A stretch of DNA of 64,000 nucleotides, from the NCBI GenBank assembly GCA_041399205.1, contig JAWKTK010000026.1, positions 66,674 through 130,673 on the forward strand, in the 5' to 3' direction. This DNA comes from JAGQOZ01 sp041399205 (lineage in GTDB: Bacteria; Planctomycetota; Planctomycetia; Pirellulales; Pirellulaceae). The translations under genes were made by a program, and so were the position numbers. Positions 52,345 to 63,854 of the stretch are shown piece after piece (within the stretch, counting starts at the first letter, position 1; every line of letters starts with the position of its first letter). The notes beneath the pieces were generated by a model, which did no database searches, was not told the DNA's origin, and saw only the letters and a program-made list of their open reading frames with translations.

Positions 52345-54282
52345 ATGATTCCTGAGAACATGCCATCCCAGACGGAATATTTTACCCGACTCGTGAAACT
52401 CCTCAAAATGGAGGCCGACGAAGAAGCAGCCCAACAATCGCAGCGCAACGCGTCTCGTTCCATCAAGCAAGCGGAAGCATCGGGGGAAACCTTGGCCGAT
52501 ATGGCGGTGGAAGATGAAGACGTCGGGCTGGGTGGCCGGCTGCTGGTGCGATTGGTCAAACGCAACCGTGAATTATCGCTACCGTGGACTCGTTTAAGAC
52601 CTGGTTCGCCCGTGCTGATCTTGCCCGCCACGGATGGGTCGGATGGTCCAATACCCGGAGTTGTGTCGGAGAAGGATCGGCGATCGATCACAGTGGCGGT
52701 CAGCGAACCGATCGATGTGGATCGCTTTCATGTCGTCTTGGCGGCCGACGAGATTTCTCGGAAACGTCAGACGGACGCCATGCGTTTAGCCGAAAACGCG
52801 GAAGCTCGCACGCCACTGGGCCGACTCCGAGATGTTCTGTTGTTGCAGCGCGAACCCGAATTCCAATCGACGTCCAAACTGAACATTCACTTTTTTGCCG
52901 AATTGAACGAATCGCAGCAAACCGCCATACAACGTTGCTTGGCGGCCCAAGACTTGGCCATCATCCACGGTCCTCCCGGCACCGGCAAGACAACCACCGT
53001 GGTCGAATTGATTCGGCAATTGGTGATGCGAGAACAAACCGTGTTGGCCTGCGCGCCCAGCAACCACGCCGTCGACAATCTGATGGAACGCTTGATAGCG
53101 TGCGGAGTGAACGCGGTTCGCTTGGGACATCCTGCGCGAGTCCTCCCTGCGGTGCGGCAACACACGCTGGATCTCATGGTACGCGAACATGAGAATCTAA
53201 CGTTAGCCAAGAAACTAATCAAAGACGCCATGGCGCTGCATCGACAGGCGGACCGGTTTACTCGCTCCAAACCCAAACCGGGACAACGCCGTGAATTGCG
53301 GACCGAAGCCAAGGAACTGTTTGCTGATGCTAGGCGTCTGGAACGCCAAGCCGTACAGCAGATCCTGGATCGAGCCGACGTGGTGTGCGCTACGACATCG
53401 CTGGACGTGCAGGTCTTGGGCGAACGCGTGTTCGATTGCTTGATGATCGATGAAGCGTGTCAAAGTACGGAAGCCGGTTGCTGGCCACCGCTCACTCGCG
53501 CGCACAAACTGGTGCTAGCCGGAGATCATTGTCAATTACCTCCGACCGTGGTTTCCAATGCCGCAGCCAAACAAGGCTTGGGAATCAGTCTGCAAGAATG
53601 TTTGGTGGAAGCTTATGGTGACAACGTCACGTCACTTCTGAACGTACAATATCGCATGCATCAAGACATCATGTCGTTTTCTTCGCAACAGTTTTACGAA
53701 GACAAACTTGTGGCCGATGCCAGTGTATGCGAACACACTCTGCTGGATCTACCGCAGATCGATGCCGAAATCGATGCGCGAGCCATCGAATTTTACGATA
53801 CGGCCGGCGCTGATTTTGTGGAAGAAGCAGAAGCGGATGGTGAAAGTCGTTTCAATCGGCGCGAAGCTAAATTCTTGATCTGGAAATTGGAACGTTTGAT
53901 CAAGGCTGGCGTGACACAGGACCAAATCGCGGTGATTGCACCATATGCAGCTCAGGTTCGCTGGTTACGATCTTGGGCCGATGGGCAGCCCGATGGAGCG
54001 GCGTTGGAAATCGATTCGGTGGATGGGTTTCAAGGCCGAGAAAAAGAGGTCGTGCTGTTTTCGTTGGTTCGCTCCAATCCACAAGGTGACATTGGCTTCC
54101 TAAAAGATTTGCGGCGCACCAACGTCGCGATGACTCGAGCCAAACGCAAGCTCATCCTCATTGGCGACAGTGCCACCTTAGCCGGGCACGAATTTTACGC
54201 TGGACTGATTGAATACGTCCAGGAAATCGGTGCGTATCATTCGGTCTGGGAAGAAGATCTGGATGGCATTGATGCGTGGTAG
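52345..54282 (+). CDS. SF1 DNA/RNA helicase (Upf1/IGHMBP2-like AAA domain)
   Basis: 645 residues from ATG 52345; a second ATG five codons on (52360) is possible. N-terminal beta-domain, then an SF1B-type helicase: motif I IIHGPPGTGKTTTVVELI near residue 210, motif Ia CAPSNHAVDNLMERL, motif II CLMIDEACQSTEAG, motif III LAGDHCQLPPTVVS, motif V SVDGFQGREKEVV and motif VI RRTNVAMTRAKRKLI. A coiled segment between motifs Ia and II (QADRFTRSKPKPGQRRELR) is a stalk. Single-gene helicases of this Smubp-2 type are widespread in bacteria; a role in DNA or RNA unwinding is certain from the motifs, the process is not. No nuclease or methylase neighbours that would suggest defence. Confidence 0.93.
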   Translation: MIPENMPSQTEYFTRLVKLLKMEADEEAAQQSQRNASRSIKQAEASGETLADMAVEDEDVGLGGRLLVRLVKRNRELSLPWTRLRPGSPVLILPATDGSDGPIPGVVSEKDRRSITVAVSEPIDVDRFHVVLAADEISRKRQTDAMRLAENAEARTPLGRLRDVLLLQREPEFQSTSKLNIHFFAELNESQQTAIQRCLAAQDLAIIHGPPGTGKTTTVVELIRQLVMREQTVLACAPSNHAVDNLMERLIACGVNAVRLGHPARVLPAVRQHTLDLMVREHENLTLAKKLIKDAMALHRQADRFTRSKPKPGQRRELRTEAKELFADARRLERQAVQQILDRADVVCATTSLDVQVLGERVFDCLMIDEACQSTEAGCWPPLTRAHKLVLAGDHCQLPPTVVSNAAAKQGLGISLQECLVEAYGDNVTSLLNVQYRMHQDIMSFSSQQFYEDKLVADASVCEHTLLDLPQIDAEIDARAIEFYDTAGADFVEEAEADGESRFNRREAKFLIWKLERLIKAGVTQDQIAVIAPYAAQVRWLRSWADGQPDGAALEIDSVDGFQGREKEVVLFSLVRSNPQGDIGFLKDLRRTNVAMTRAKRKLILIGDSATLAGHEFYAGLIEYVQEIGAYHSVWEEDLDGIDAW

Positions 54283-54454
54283 GCCCGTTTGGTGCTAACG
54301 CCCAGACGTGGAATTCCCTGTAGCAATTCGGATTTCAACGTGGTCTAATAGGGCGTCGTTTGGATGGCTTGGCCAAGCGATTCATCAAGGCAATGCCAAC
54401 CGTGTTGCCTTCCCGCCTAAAATTACTCAGTATTCATTCGCAGGAGCTTCTTCC

Positions 54455-57400
54455 ATGAATTGTTTGGATCACCGCTTTCGATGGCTTTTGACGGCCATCG
54501 CGACTCTTGGTATTGCGACCATTTTCGTTCCGTCACCTTTGCATGCCGAAGAAGATGCGGATGGTTTTACGGCCTTGTTTGACGGCAAGTCTCTAGACGG
54601 TTGGGACGGCAATCCCGATTTTTGGCGAATCGAAGATGGCACCATCACGGGCCAAACCACCAAAGACAATCCAACCAAAGGCAACACGTTCCTGATTTAT
54701 CGTGATGGCGAATTTGCCAACTTTGAACTGCAACTGCAATTTCGCATTGTCGGCGGCAACTCGGGAATTCAATATCGCAGCAAAGAGGCAGACAAATGGG
54801 TCATTGGCGGCTATCAAGCTGATTTTGATGCACCCGGCCAATACTCCGGTATTCTGTACGAAGAACGTGGTCGAGGTATCCTGGCCATGCGAGGCAACAA
54901 AGTCGTGATCAACGCGGATGGTTCCAAAGAAAACGTTGGGCAAACCACACCGGAAGCGGAGATTCTGGATGCCATCAAGAAAGAAGAATGGAATGATTAT
55001 CGAGTGATCGCGGACGGCAATCATTTGATTCACGAAATCAACGGCAAAGTCACCGTCGATGTTACGGACAACCAAGTAGAGAAACGAGCGGCCAGTGGCT
55101 TGCTGGCTCTGCAGCTGCACGCCGGGCCGCCGATGCTGGTGCAGTTCAAGAATATTCGCATCAAGAAGCTTTCGCCGAATGTAGACGAAGGTGCTGCTGT
55201 CGGTTCGGCCGAAAAAAAAAAGTAGTCTTCGTCGCCGGGCGTCCTAGCCACGGTTATGGTTCGCACGAACACTACGCTGGCTGCGTTCTGCTGGCCAAGT
55301 ATTTGCAAAAAGAGATGCCGAATTTTGAAACCGTTGTCTATCGCAACGGTTGGCCCGAAGCGGGCGTCGCTGCGTTTGAAGGTGCCGACGCCGTCGTGGT
55401 CTATTGCGACGGCGGTGGCGGACATGTTCTCAATCCGCACATCGATGAATTCGCCCCGCTAATGAAAAAGGGCATTGGACTGGCATGCCTGCACTATGCC
55501 GTCGAAACTCCCAAAGGAGAAACGGGAGACGCTTTTCTGGATTGGTTGGGCGGATACTTTGAAACGCACTGGTCCGTCAATCCTCACTGGGACGCGGAAT
55601 TCAAATCGTTTCCGAATCATCCCGTCACCAGCGGCGTACAGCCCTTCACCATCAACGACGAATGGTATTTCCACATGCGGTTTCGCCCGGAAATGAAGGG
55701 CGTGACACCGATTCTTTCCGCTGTGGCGCCGCGGCTACGATGAGCCGTCCCGATGGCCCGCATAGCGGAAATCCGGCTGTTCGAGCGGCTGTGGCGAAGG
55801 GCCTGCCGCAACATGTGGCGTGGGTTGTGGAACGAGAAGATGGTGGACGAGGCTTCGGGTTTACGGGCGGCCACGTCCATTGGAATTGGGGTGATCCAAA
55901 TTTTCGCAAAGTGGTCCTGAACGCGTTGGTCTGGATTTCCAAGTCCGAAGTGCCCGCCAATGGTGTTTCTGGAGACGATCCTTCGCGCACAACTGGAAGA
56001 AAACCAAGATTTTCCCAAACCCGATCAAGCGAACCGTTCGAATCAAAATAGTCGAACCGTTCGCGCAAATCAGGCAAAACGCCGGCGCCAAATTTCGCAG
56101 CGATGTCGTCACTATTTCCACTCCGGGACACGCGGTTCCGGTCAAAGCCGACATCACCGGTGCCAAGAAATTGTTCCTTGTCGTCGACGAAGCCGACGGC
56201 GGTATCAATTGCGATTGGGCCGATTGGATCGAACCAAAACTGGTTGGCCCCAACGGCGACAAGAAGCTGACCGACTTGAAATGGAAATCGGCTTCTTCGA
56301 ATTGGGGTCAGGTTCGATTGAATCAAAATGCCGGTGGTCAGTCGCTTTTGGTCAACGGCAAGTCGGTTGCCTTTGGCATCGGATCGCATGCCAATTCCGT
56401 GATCGAATATGACCTTCCAGAAGGTTACACCCAGTTCGTCGCAAAGGCTGGGTTGGACAATGGCGGCACGGACCAAAACGGTGGCGGCGCCAGTAGCGTT
56501 CGCTTCTTGGTGTTTACGGACAAGCTGCCGACGCAAGTGGTACGACAGAGCCGAGGTGACGCGGGTGCGTCTCGAGATCCCGCTGACGCAGTGGCCAATT
56601 TGGATGTCCATCCGGAGCTGAAAGCCACTTTATTTGCCGCCGAACCTCAACTGCTAAGTCCGTCCAATACGGACATTGATCATCGAGGTCGTATTTGGGT
56701 TTGCGAAATTGTTAACTACCGAGGTCACAATGGAAAACGGCCCGAAGGAGACCGCATTCTGATTTTGGAAGACAAAAACGGTGATGGGAAAGTAGACACC
56801 GAAAAAGTCTTTTATCAAGGACGAGATATCGATTCCCCGCATGGCGTCTGTGTTTTGGGAAATCGAATTATCGTCTCTGCCGGTGAAAACGTGTTCTTGT
56901 TCACCGACACCAATGGCGACGACAAACCAGATGACAAACAACTGCTGTTCACCGGAATTTCCGGAACGCAGCACGACCACGGCATCCACGCCTTTACGTT
57001 TGGCCCGGACGGCAAACTGTATTTCAATTTTGGCAACAGCGGCAAGCAAATCAAAGACGCCAACGGCAAACTGATTGTGGATAAAGCTGGAAATCAAGTC
57101 AAAGACAATCGACAGCCGTACCAAGAAGGGATGGTCTTTCGTTGTAACTTGGACGGCAGTGAATTCGAAACGTTAGGCTGGAATTTTCGTAACAACTGGA
57201 TGGTCACCGTCGATTCGTTTGGCACCATCTGGCAGTCGGACAATGACGACGACGGCAACCAAGGTGTTCGCATAAACTTTGTGATGGAATACGGCAACTA
57301 TGGATACCGAGACGAATTCACCGGAGCGGGCTGGCAAGAGAGTCGAACCGGCATGCATCCCGACAAGCCGTATCGGCACTGGCATCAAAACGATCCAGGA

Positions 57401-59509
57401 GTGGTGCCCAATTTGCTACCAACCGGAGGTGGATCGCCAACGGGAATCACCATTTACGAAGGAGATTTATTGCCGGCTGTTTTCCAAAATCAAATCATTC
57501 ACTGCGACGCTGGCCCCAGTATCACTCGGTCCTATCCCGTCCAGAACGACGGCGCAGGCTATTCGGCAACCACGGTCAATATCTTGGAAGGTGCTCGTGA
57601 TCGTTGGTTTCGTCCGTCCGACGTGAAAGTAGCTCCCGATGGTTCGCTGATTGTCGCGGACTGGTACGATCCGGGAGTCGGCGGACACGGAATGGGTGAC
57701 TTGGATCGAGGCCGTTTGTTTCGCGTGTTGCCCAAAGATCACGACGGAAAGTACCGAATTCCCAAATTTGATTTTTCGACCGCTGCCGGCGCTGTAGAAG
57801 CGCTGAAGAATCCGAACTATGCCGTCCGTTTCATGGCGTGGACCGCTTTGCACGACATGGGCGAAGCGGCCGAACCGGCACTGACAACCTTGTGGCAAGA
57901 TCCGAATCCACGCTATCGAGCTCGTGCGTTGTGGCTGCTGGGCAAAATCCCCGGCCAGGGACAAAAGTACGTCGATTTGGCCACATCGGACGATGATTCG
58001 GACATTCGCATTGTGGGCCTACGGTTGGCTCGACAGCTGACCAACGTCGATGCGTTGCCGGTGGTGAAAAAGTTGGTCAATGACGCTTCGCCGCAGGTTC
58101 GCCGAGAATGTTTAGTGGCGCTGCGTGAGATAAAAGGGCCTACCGCGATAGAACTGCTGGCAGAGTTGACCGCTCAATATGACGGCCAAGACCGCTGGTA
58201 CTTGGAAGCCATCGGCATCGCCGCCGATGGTCGTTGGGATGAATTGGGCGAGGTGATTCACACCATGGCCGATCGGATTAGCGAATCTGCTCGGAGAAAT
58301 CTAATCTGGCGTTCTCGAGCGACCGTGACGCCCGATTTGTTGGCCGCAGCCATTTTGGATTCAGAAACGAGTAGCGAGGATGTCATTCGCTATTTTCGTT
58401 CGTTTGATTTTCAGCGCAGTGATCGCACGCAACCGGCCTTAGCGACGATCGCATTCGGTGAACTGGTTGGGAGTCCGGAACGCATTGCGCTCGTTCGCAA
58501 AGAGGCGTTGGACCGAATCAAATCGGTTGACCTGAACGATGCGAAGCAACTTGCCGCCTTGCAAAACGCGTTGGACGCTGCGGGTGATTCGACGGAATTT
58601 GTCGATCTGGTTCGGCGGTTTCGCGTGGAAGAGCGTTATGCCGACTTGATTTCTTTGGCCGCGAATCGTCCCAACGACCAAGTGGGATCGGAAGCGATTC
58701 GTGCGATTCTGGCATTGAACCAAACCGATTTACTGCAGTCAGCTATCAACGACGCTCCGGATGACATTAAGTTGTCACTGGTACAGGCATTGGGCAATTC
58801 GTCGGATAACAAAGCGACTCGGTTGGTTGCCGAACTGATGCAAGATGATCAGCAAGGCAGTGAAGTGCGCCGGCAAGCCGTGCGGGCGTTGGGCCAGTTG
58901 CGTTCCGGTGCTGAGCAATTGTTGAATTTGGCCAAGCAACAGCAAGTTCCTGATGTGTTGGGCGAAGCGGTGGCGGCAGCGCTAGTGACGTCACGGTTCC
59001 GCGATATTCAGAATCAAGCGGTCGAACTGTACCCTGCGGCTGCGTCCAAGGATGCGGTTCCGCTGCCAGCGATTCAAGATCTGGTGCGGCATCGAGGTGA
59101 CGCCAACGCGGGGCGAATTGTGTTTGCAGGAGTCGGAACGTGCGTCAAGTGTCATCAGGTGGGCGACGAAGGGAAAAGTGTCGGGCCGAGTCTGGCCAAG
59201 ATTGGCGAAAAGCTGACCAAGCAAGCGATGTTCGAATCGATTCTTTATCCCAGCGCCGCGATCGCTCATAGCTACGAAACCTACCAAGTTGTCTTGAACG
59301 ATGGTAATGTGGCGACCGGGCTATTGGTCAGCGAAACTGATGATCAAGTGGAAATCAAGAACGCGGAAGGCATTGTCCAGAAGTTTGCCAAAAGCGACGT
59401 GGACGAAATGAGCAAGCAACCGATTTCCGTGATGCCCGCTAATTTGCATTCGCTGATGACGAAAGAAGATCTAGTGAATGTGGTCGAGTATCTAACGACG
59501 TTGAAGTAG
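54455..59509 (+). CDS. giant secreted protein: DUF1080, ThuA, NPCBM, PVC-type propeller, HEAT, cytochrome c; frameshifted
   Basis: About 1686 residues when joined. ATG 54455 follows AGGAG and begins a signal peptide. A DUF1080 (3-keto-disaccharide hydrolase/LamG-like) domain follows (FTALFDGKSLDGWDG). At a run of ten A (55212-55221) the frame stops at TAG; one more A gives AEKKKVVFVAGRPSHGYG, the start of a ThuA domain that has no start codon of its own. Further breaks are near 55731, 55975 and 56030, all missing bases. NPCBM (LFLVVDEADGGINCDWADW), PVC propeller (VCEIVNYRGHNGKRPEGDR) and HEAT repeats follow without interruption to the heme motif GTCVKCHQVGDE near 59147. Likely a periplasmic sugar-oxidising or depolymerising enzyme. 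If the poly-A stop is real there would be two genes. Confidence 0.8.
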
Positions 59510-59525
59510 CCGTCGAGTGTCGCAA

Positions 59526-59559
59526 GCACAGCAGGCTGGTGTTATGTGGTCTGCTGTGC
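59526..59559. terminator. stem-loop between convergent genes
   Basis: GCACAGCAG pairs with CTGCTGTGC, a 9-bp perfect stem with a 16-base loop, located in the 118-bp gap between the stop of the giant gene and the stop of birA. There is no U-tract on either strand, so it may be a weak or shared terminator. Confidence 0.5.
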
Positions 59560-59627
59560 GTAGTTGGACGAAGGGCATTGGGCCGAATCGATCCGCGTAC
59601 TGCGGGCCCAAGCCGTCGCTGCGTCCG

Positions 59628-60407
59628 CTAGTAAAACGAAACAACGGTTCCACCAAACAGTTTTTTATCTCCGTCCGACGTGCGAATCGAAATGGCTCCG
59701 TCCGCTTCAATCCCCAAGCACTGGCCTTGAATTCGCTGGCCCGCTGCGTCTATTTCAACGGTTCGGCCCGAAAGTAGACAATACGCTTGCCATTGATCGA
59801 CCAATGAGTCGGTACCGGTTCGCAACGAATCCAAATGGCGTTCCAGTTGCTGCAACGCATGGACCAGGACTTCGGTTCGATCAAATTCCAGCTCCAGACA
59901 ATCGACCAAAGAAGTGGCGGTACGCTGAATTTCGGCAGGACCATCACGCAGAGAATTATTGACGTTCACACCGACGCCGATGATCAATCGAGCCGGCTGG
60001 ACGGGCGGAAGTTCCATCAATATTCCGCAAACTTTGCGTTCGAACAAATACACGTCGTTGGGCCATTTCAACGCCACGTCGGCGGCCGGAGCCATTTGTT
60101 CTATGGTTCGGCACATGGCCAATCCTGCGGTCAGTGACGCCATGGGCAACGACGCCGGCGGAACGTCTTGAGCGTCAACTACCAGCGAAAACGCCAAACT
60201 GCCTTCACCGGCCCACCATTGATTTGCACCTCGGCCGCGGCCACTGGTTTGTCGCTGCGCCAATACTAGCCAAGGAGTCGAACCGGTGAACTCCGCCGCG
60301 AGTTTTCTGGCGGCATAACTATTGGTCGAATCGACTTCGTCCAGCAGGTCTACCTGTTCTACAAAGGTGTCATTGCGTAGACGCTGGACGTCATATTCGT
60401 TTGCCAT
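59628..60407 (-). CDS. birA: biotin-[acetyl-CoA-carboxylase] ligase
   Basis: 259 residues. Makes biotinyl-5'-AMP and transfers biotin to a lysine of biotin carboxyl carrier domains. Motifs: DEVDSTNSYAARKLA, biotin/ATP loop QTSGRGRGANQWWAG with GSLAFSLVV, the substrate motif LKWPNDVYLFERKVCGIL (KWPNDV) and IIGVGVNVNNSL; then the short C-terminal SH3-like domain (SGRTVEIDAAGQRIQG). There is no N-terminal winged helix, so it is a monofunctional ligase and not a repressor. ATG at 60407, eight bases after the pyc stop: pyruvate carboxylase and the enzyme that biotinylates it are in one transcript. Confidence 0.95.
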   Translation of the reverse strand: MANEYDVQRLRNDTFVEQVDLLDEVDSTNSYAARKLAAEFTGSTPWLVLAQRQTSGRGRGANQWWAGEGSLAFSLVVDAQDVPPASLPMASLTAGLAMCRTIEQMAPAADVALKWPNDVYLFERKVCGILMELPPVQPARLIIGVGVNVNNSLRDGPAEIQRTATSLVDCLELEFDRTEVLVHALQQLERHLDSLRTGTDSLVDQWQAYCLLSGRTVEIDAAGQRIQGQCLGIEADGAISIRTSDGDKKLFGGTVVSFY

Positions 60408-60415
60408 CAGGTTGT

Positions 60416-63400
60416 TTACTCCAGCCGTACCAGTAGATCGCCCGTTTCCACTTGGCTACCCGGTTTGACTAGAAGTTCGGCCACTTTTCCGTCCGATTCT
60501 GCGTTGATGCTGGTTTCCATCTTCATCGCTTCCAAGCTTAATAGCTTCTGGCCCTTCTTGACGGTATCACCTTCCGCGACGGAAACGGTCACTACCATGC
60601 CGGGCATCGACGAACCGATTTGCTTAGGATCGGAAGTGTCTGCCTTGACAGCATGCGCGTGTTCGGGCTCTTGCGAATGGTCCATCACATTGACATCTCG
60701 AGGCACGCCGTTGACTTCGAAGAAGACCGTGCGACGACCATCGGGATGTGGTTCGCCCATGGTCAAGTATTTCACAATCAGCGTTTTGCCTTCTTCGATT
60801 TCGATCATGATCTCTTCGCCAGGTTCTTGACCATAGAAGAAGACATACGTAGGCACACCGCTGGGATCGTAGAATTCTTTTTGGTGTTTGGCAAAGTCTT
60901 CGAACACTTTGGGATACAACAAATAAGAAACGATGTCTCGCTGCGAAGGTTCGTCATCCAGAATTGTTCGCAGTTTTTCTCGTGTCGCATCGAAGTCCGC
61001 GGCCGGCAAAGATTCGCCAGGACGATTCGTCAAAGCAGCTCGGTCCTTCAGAATTCGCTTCTGTAAATCCAGGGGAAATCCACCAGGAGGTTGGCCCATG
61101 TTACCGCCGATCAAGTCCAGCACCGAAGCGGGATAGGCCAGTTCGCGTTGACCGTTTATGACTTCGTCGCATGTCAGTTCATTGGCAACCATAAACAAGG
61201 CCATGTCGCCCACGGCTTTGGAAGTAGGAGTGACTTTGACAATGTCTCCAAACATCTGATTGACATCGGCATAGACTTGGCAGACTCGCGCCCATTGATC
61301 TGCCAATCCTAAGGCTCGTGCTTGCTGATACAGATTTGTGTACTGTCCGCCCGGCATTTCGTGTTTGTAAAGGTCCGCGGTGGCGGGCAGGACTTGGCTT
61401 TCAAAGGGCGCGTAGAATTCGCGAACGCTTCGCCAGTAGTCGGCAATGGCATCCAGTTTTTCAATGTCCAAATCGGTTTCTCGGTCGGAAAACCGCAACG
61501 CTTCCACTACGGTGTTCAGATTGGGCTGAGAGGTACCGCCGGACATGGGAGCCATGGCGGCATCGGCGATATCTAGGTCGACTTCCGCGCCGTTCAAAAT
61601 GGCGGCCGCCTGAATGCCTGCCGTGTCGTGAGTGTGGAAATGAATAGGAATGCCGATTTCCTGTTTGAGTGTTCTGATCAACAAACTGGCCGCTTCTGGT
61701 TTGCACAGGCCGGCCATGTCCTTGATGGCCAGAATATGCGCGCCCATCTTTTCCAGTTGTTTGGCCAATTCGACGTAATACTTAAGACTGTATTTGGTTC
61801 TCTGCGGATTGAGGATATCGCCGGTGTAGCAGATAGATGCTTCGCAAATGGCGTCTGTTTTAAGGACGGCGTCCATGGCCACTTGCATGTTGGGCACCCA
61901 GTTCAACGCATCGAATACTCGGAAGACGTCAATGCCCGCATCTGCCGCTTCGGCCACAAACGCTTGTACCACGTTGTCAGGATAGTTTGTATAGCCCACG
62001 GCGTTGGAAGCGCGTAGCAACATTTGAAACAGGATGTTGGGAACCTTTTGGCGCATGTGGGTCAGCCGGTCCCAAGGCGATTCCTTCAAGAATCGCATGG
62101 AGGTATCAAACGTGGCACCGCCCCATTTCCAATGAAAAGAGTTGCGGACAGGAATGCGCATAGGCTTCTGCAATGTGGATCAAATCAAAGGTGCGAAACC
62201 GTGTTGCTAGCAGGATTGGTGCGCGTCGCGAAATGTGGTGTCGGTAATGAGCAGCGGTTTTGATCCAGCACCCACTGGGCGAATCCACTTGGTCCCAATT
62301 CCTTGAGTTTGTCGCGAGTTCCTTTAGGCGGTACCGCGCCGTGCTTAAACTTGGGCACAATGGCAGGTGTGCGGCGTGGGGATCAGGCAGATCTTTGACC
62401 AGCGGATTGCCGTTAACAATGATATCGGCTAAGAATTTTAGCAAACGAGTCGCTCGATCACGGCGTTTGGGCAATTCGAACAACGACGGTGTTTCGTCAA
62501 TAAAGCGAGTCGTACATTCGCCGGCTCGAAATGTCTTGTGGTCCATCAATTTGATCAGAAGGGAATGTTCGTCTTCACACCTCGAATCCGAAACTCCAGC
62601 AAGCAGCGATGCATTCGACGATACGCGTCTTCATAGCGTCGGCCCCACGACGTGACTTGACCAACATGGAATCGTAAAACGGATTCACCACCGCGCCCTG
62701 AATACGCGCATACCTGCGTCCAAGCGTACGCCCATACCGGCAGCAGATCGATAGTGTGAAATACGACCATAGTCCGGCAGAAAATTGTTGGTCGGGTCTT
62801 CCGTGGTTACTCGGCACTGTAACGCAAACCCATGCACTTGAACTGAATCTTGGGACTCCAAACCTATTTCCGGAGACGATAGCGGAACACCTTGCGAGAT
62901 CAAGATTTGAGACTTGACAATATCAATACCGGTGACTTCTTCCGTGACGGTATGTTCCACTTGGATGCGAGGGTTGACTTCAATGAAGTAAAATTTTCCC
63001 GTGTCATCATCCAAAAGGAATTCGACGGTGCCGGCATTTTCATAATTCGCTTGGCGACCAATGGCCACGGCCGAATCACACAGCGCATCACGAATAGATT
63101 CGTCCAAGCGCGGAGCCGGCGCGATTTCGACAACCTTCTGATGACGTCGCTGCACCGAACAATCTCGTTCTCGCAGGTGAACCAAATTGCCGTGCTTGTC
63201 GCCCAGCAGCTGGACTTCGATATGACGAGCTCGAGAAATGAATTTTTCCACAAAGGTATCGCCGCTGCCAAACGCGTTCTTGGCTTCACGTTGTGCTTGT
63301 TCGAAAGCAGCGTCAAATTCGGCCTCCGAATGGACCACTCGCATGCCTCGTCCACCACCACCGTGCGAGGCCTTCAAAATGACGGGATATCCAAGCTTGG

Positions 63401-63854
63401 CGGCCGTGGCCTTGCCTTCTTCAGCACTGGAAAGCGCGCCGTCGCTACCGCCTAAAATTGGTACGCCGGCAAGCTTTGCTAGATCCCTGGCCGTGGTCTT
63501 GTCGCCCAAGCCACGCAGGACTTCCACCGGTGGGCCGACAAAAATAATGCCAGCGTCGGCACAGGCCTGAGCGAGTTCCGGTTTTTCTGATAGAAAACCA
63601 TAGCCGGGGTGTATCGCGTCGACTTTCTGTTCGAGCGCCAATTCAATGATGGCCGGAATGTCCAAGTAAGCTCGAATCGGTTCGCCCTGACCACCGATCT
63701 TGTACGCTTCGTCCGCCTTGAACCGATGCAGGGCGTAACGGTCTTCATGGGTGTAAATGGCCACGGTTCGAATGCCTAGTTCGGTGGCACTGCGGAACAC
63801 GCGAGTGGCAATTTCGCTGCGGTTAGCTACCAGAAGTCGTTTTATTTCATCCAT
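60416..63854 (-). CDS. pyc: pyruvate carboxylase, broken by seven small deletions
   Basis: Biotin-dependent, makes oxaloacetate from pyruvate and bicarbonate. ATG 63854. Intact parts: biotin carboxylase (KRLLVANRSEIATR, ATP loop SHGGGGRGMRVV, ERDCSVQRRHQKVVE) and, from 62123 down, carboxyltransferase (GGATFDTSMRFLKESPWDRL, HFHTHDTAGIQ) and biotin carrier (LLSLEAMKMETSI, ending at 60416). Between 62707 and 62124 the frame breaks seven times: about 62705, 62655, 62557, 62368, 62254, 62213 and 62124 (two bases). Restoring eight bases gives 1148 residues, the family length, and recovers VVNPFYDSMLVKVTSWGRR, NIPFLIKLMDHKTF, GTRDKLKELGPSGFAQWV and LLITDTTFRDAHQSLLATRF. Every event is a loss, mostly of one base from a doublet. 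Upstream of birA. Confidence 0.88.

Noticed and set aside
52345..54282. Defence-island helicase
   Set aside because: No nuclease, methylase or toxin gene is adjacent; both neighbours are housekeeping or transport genes.
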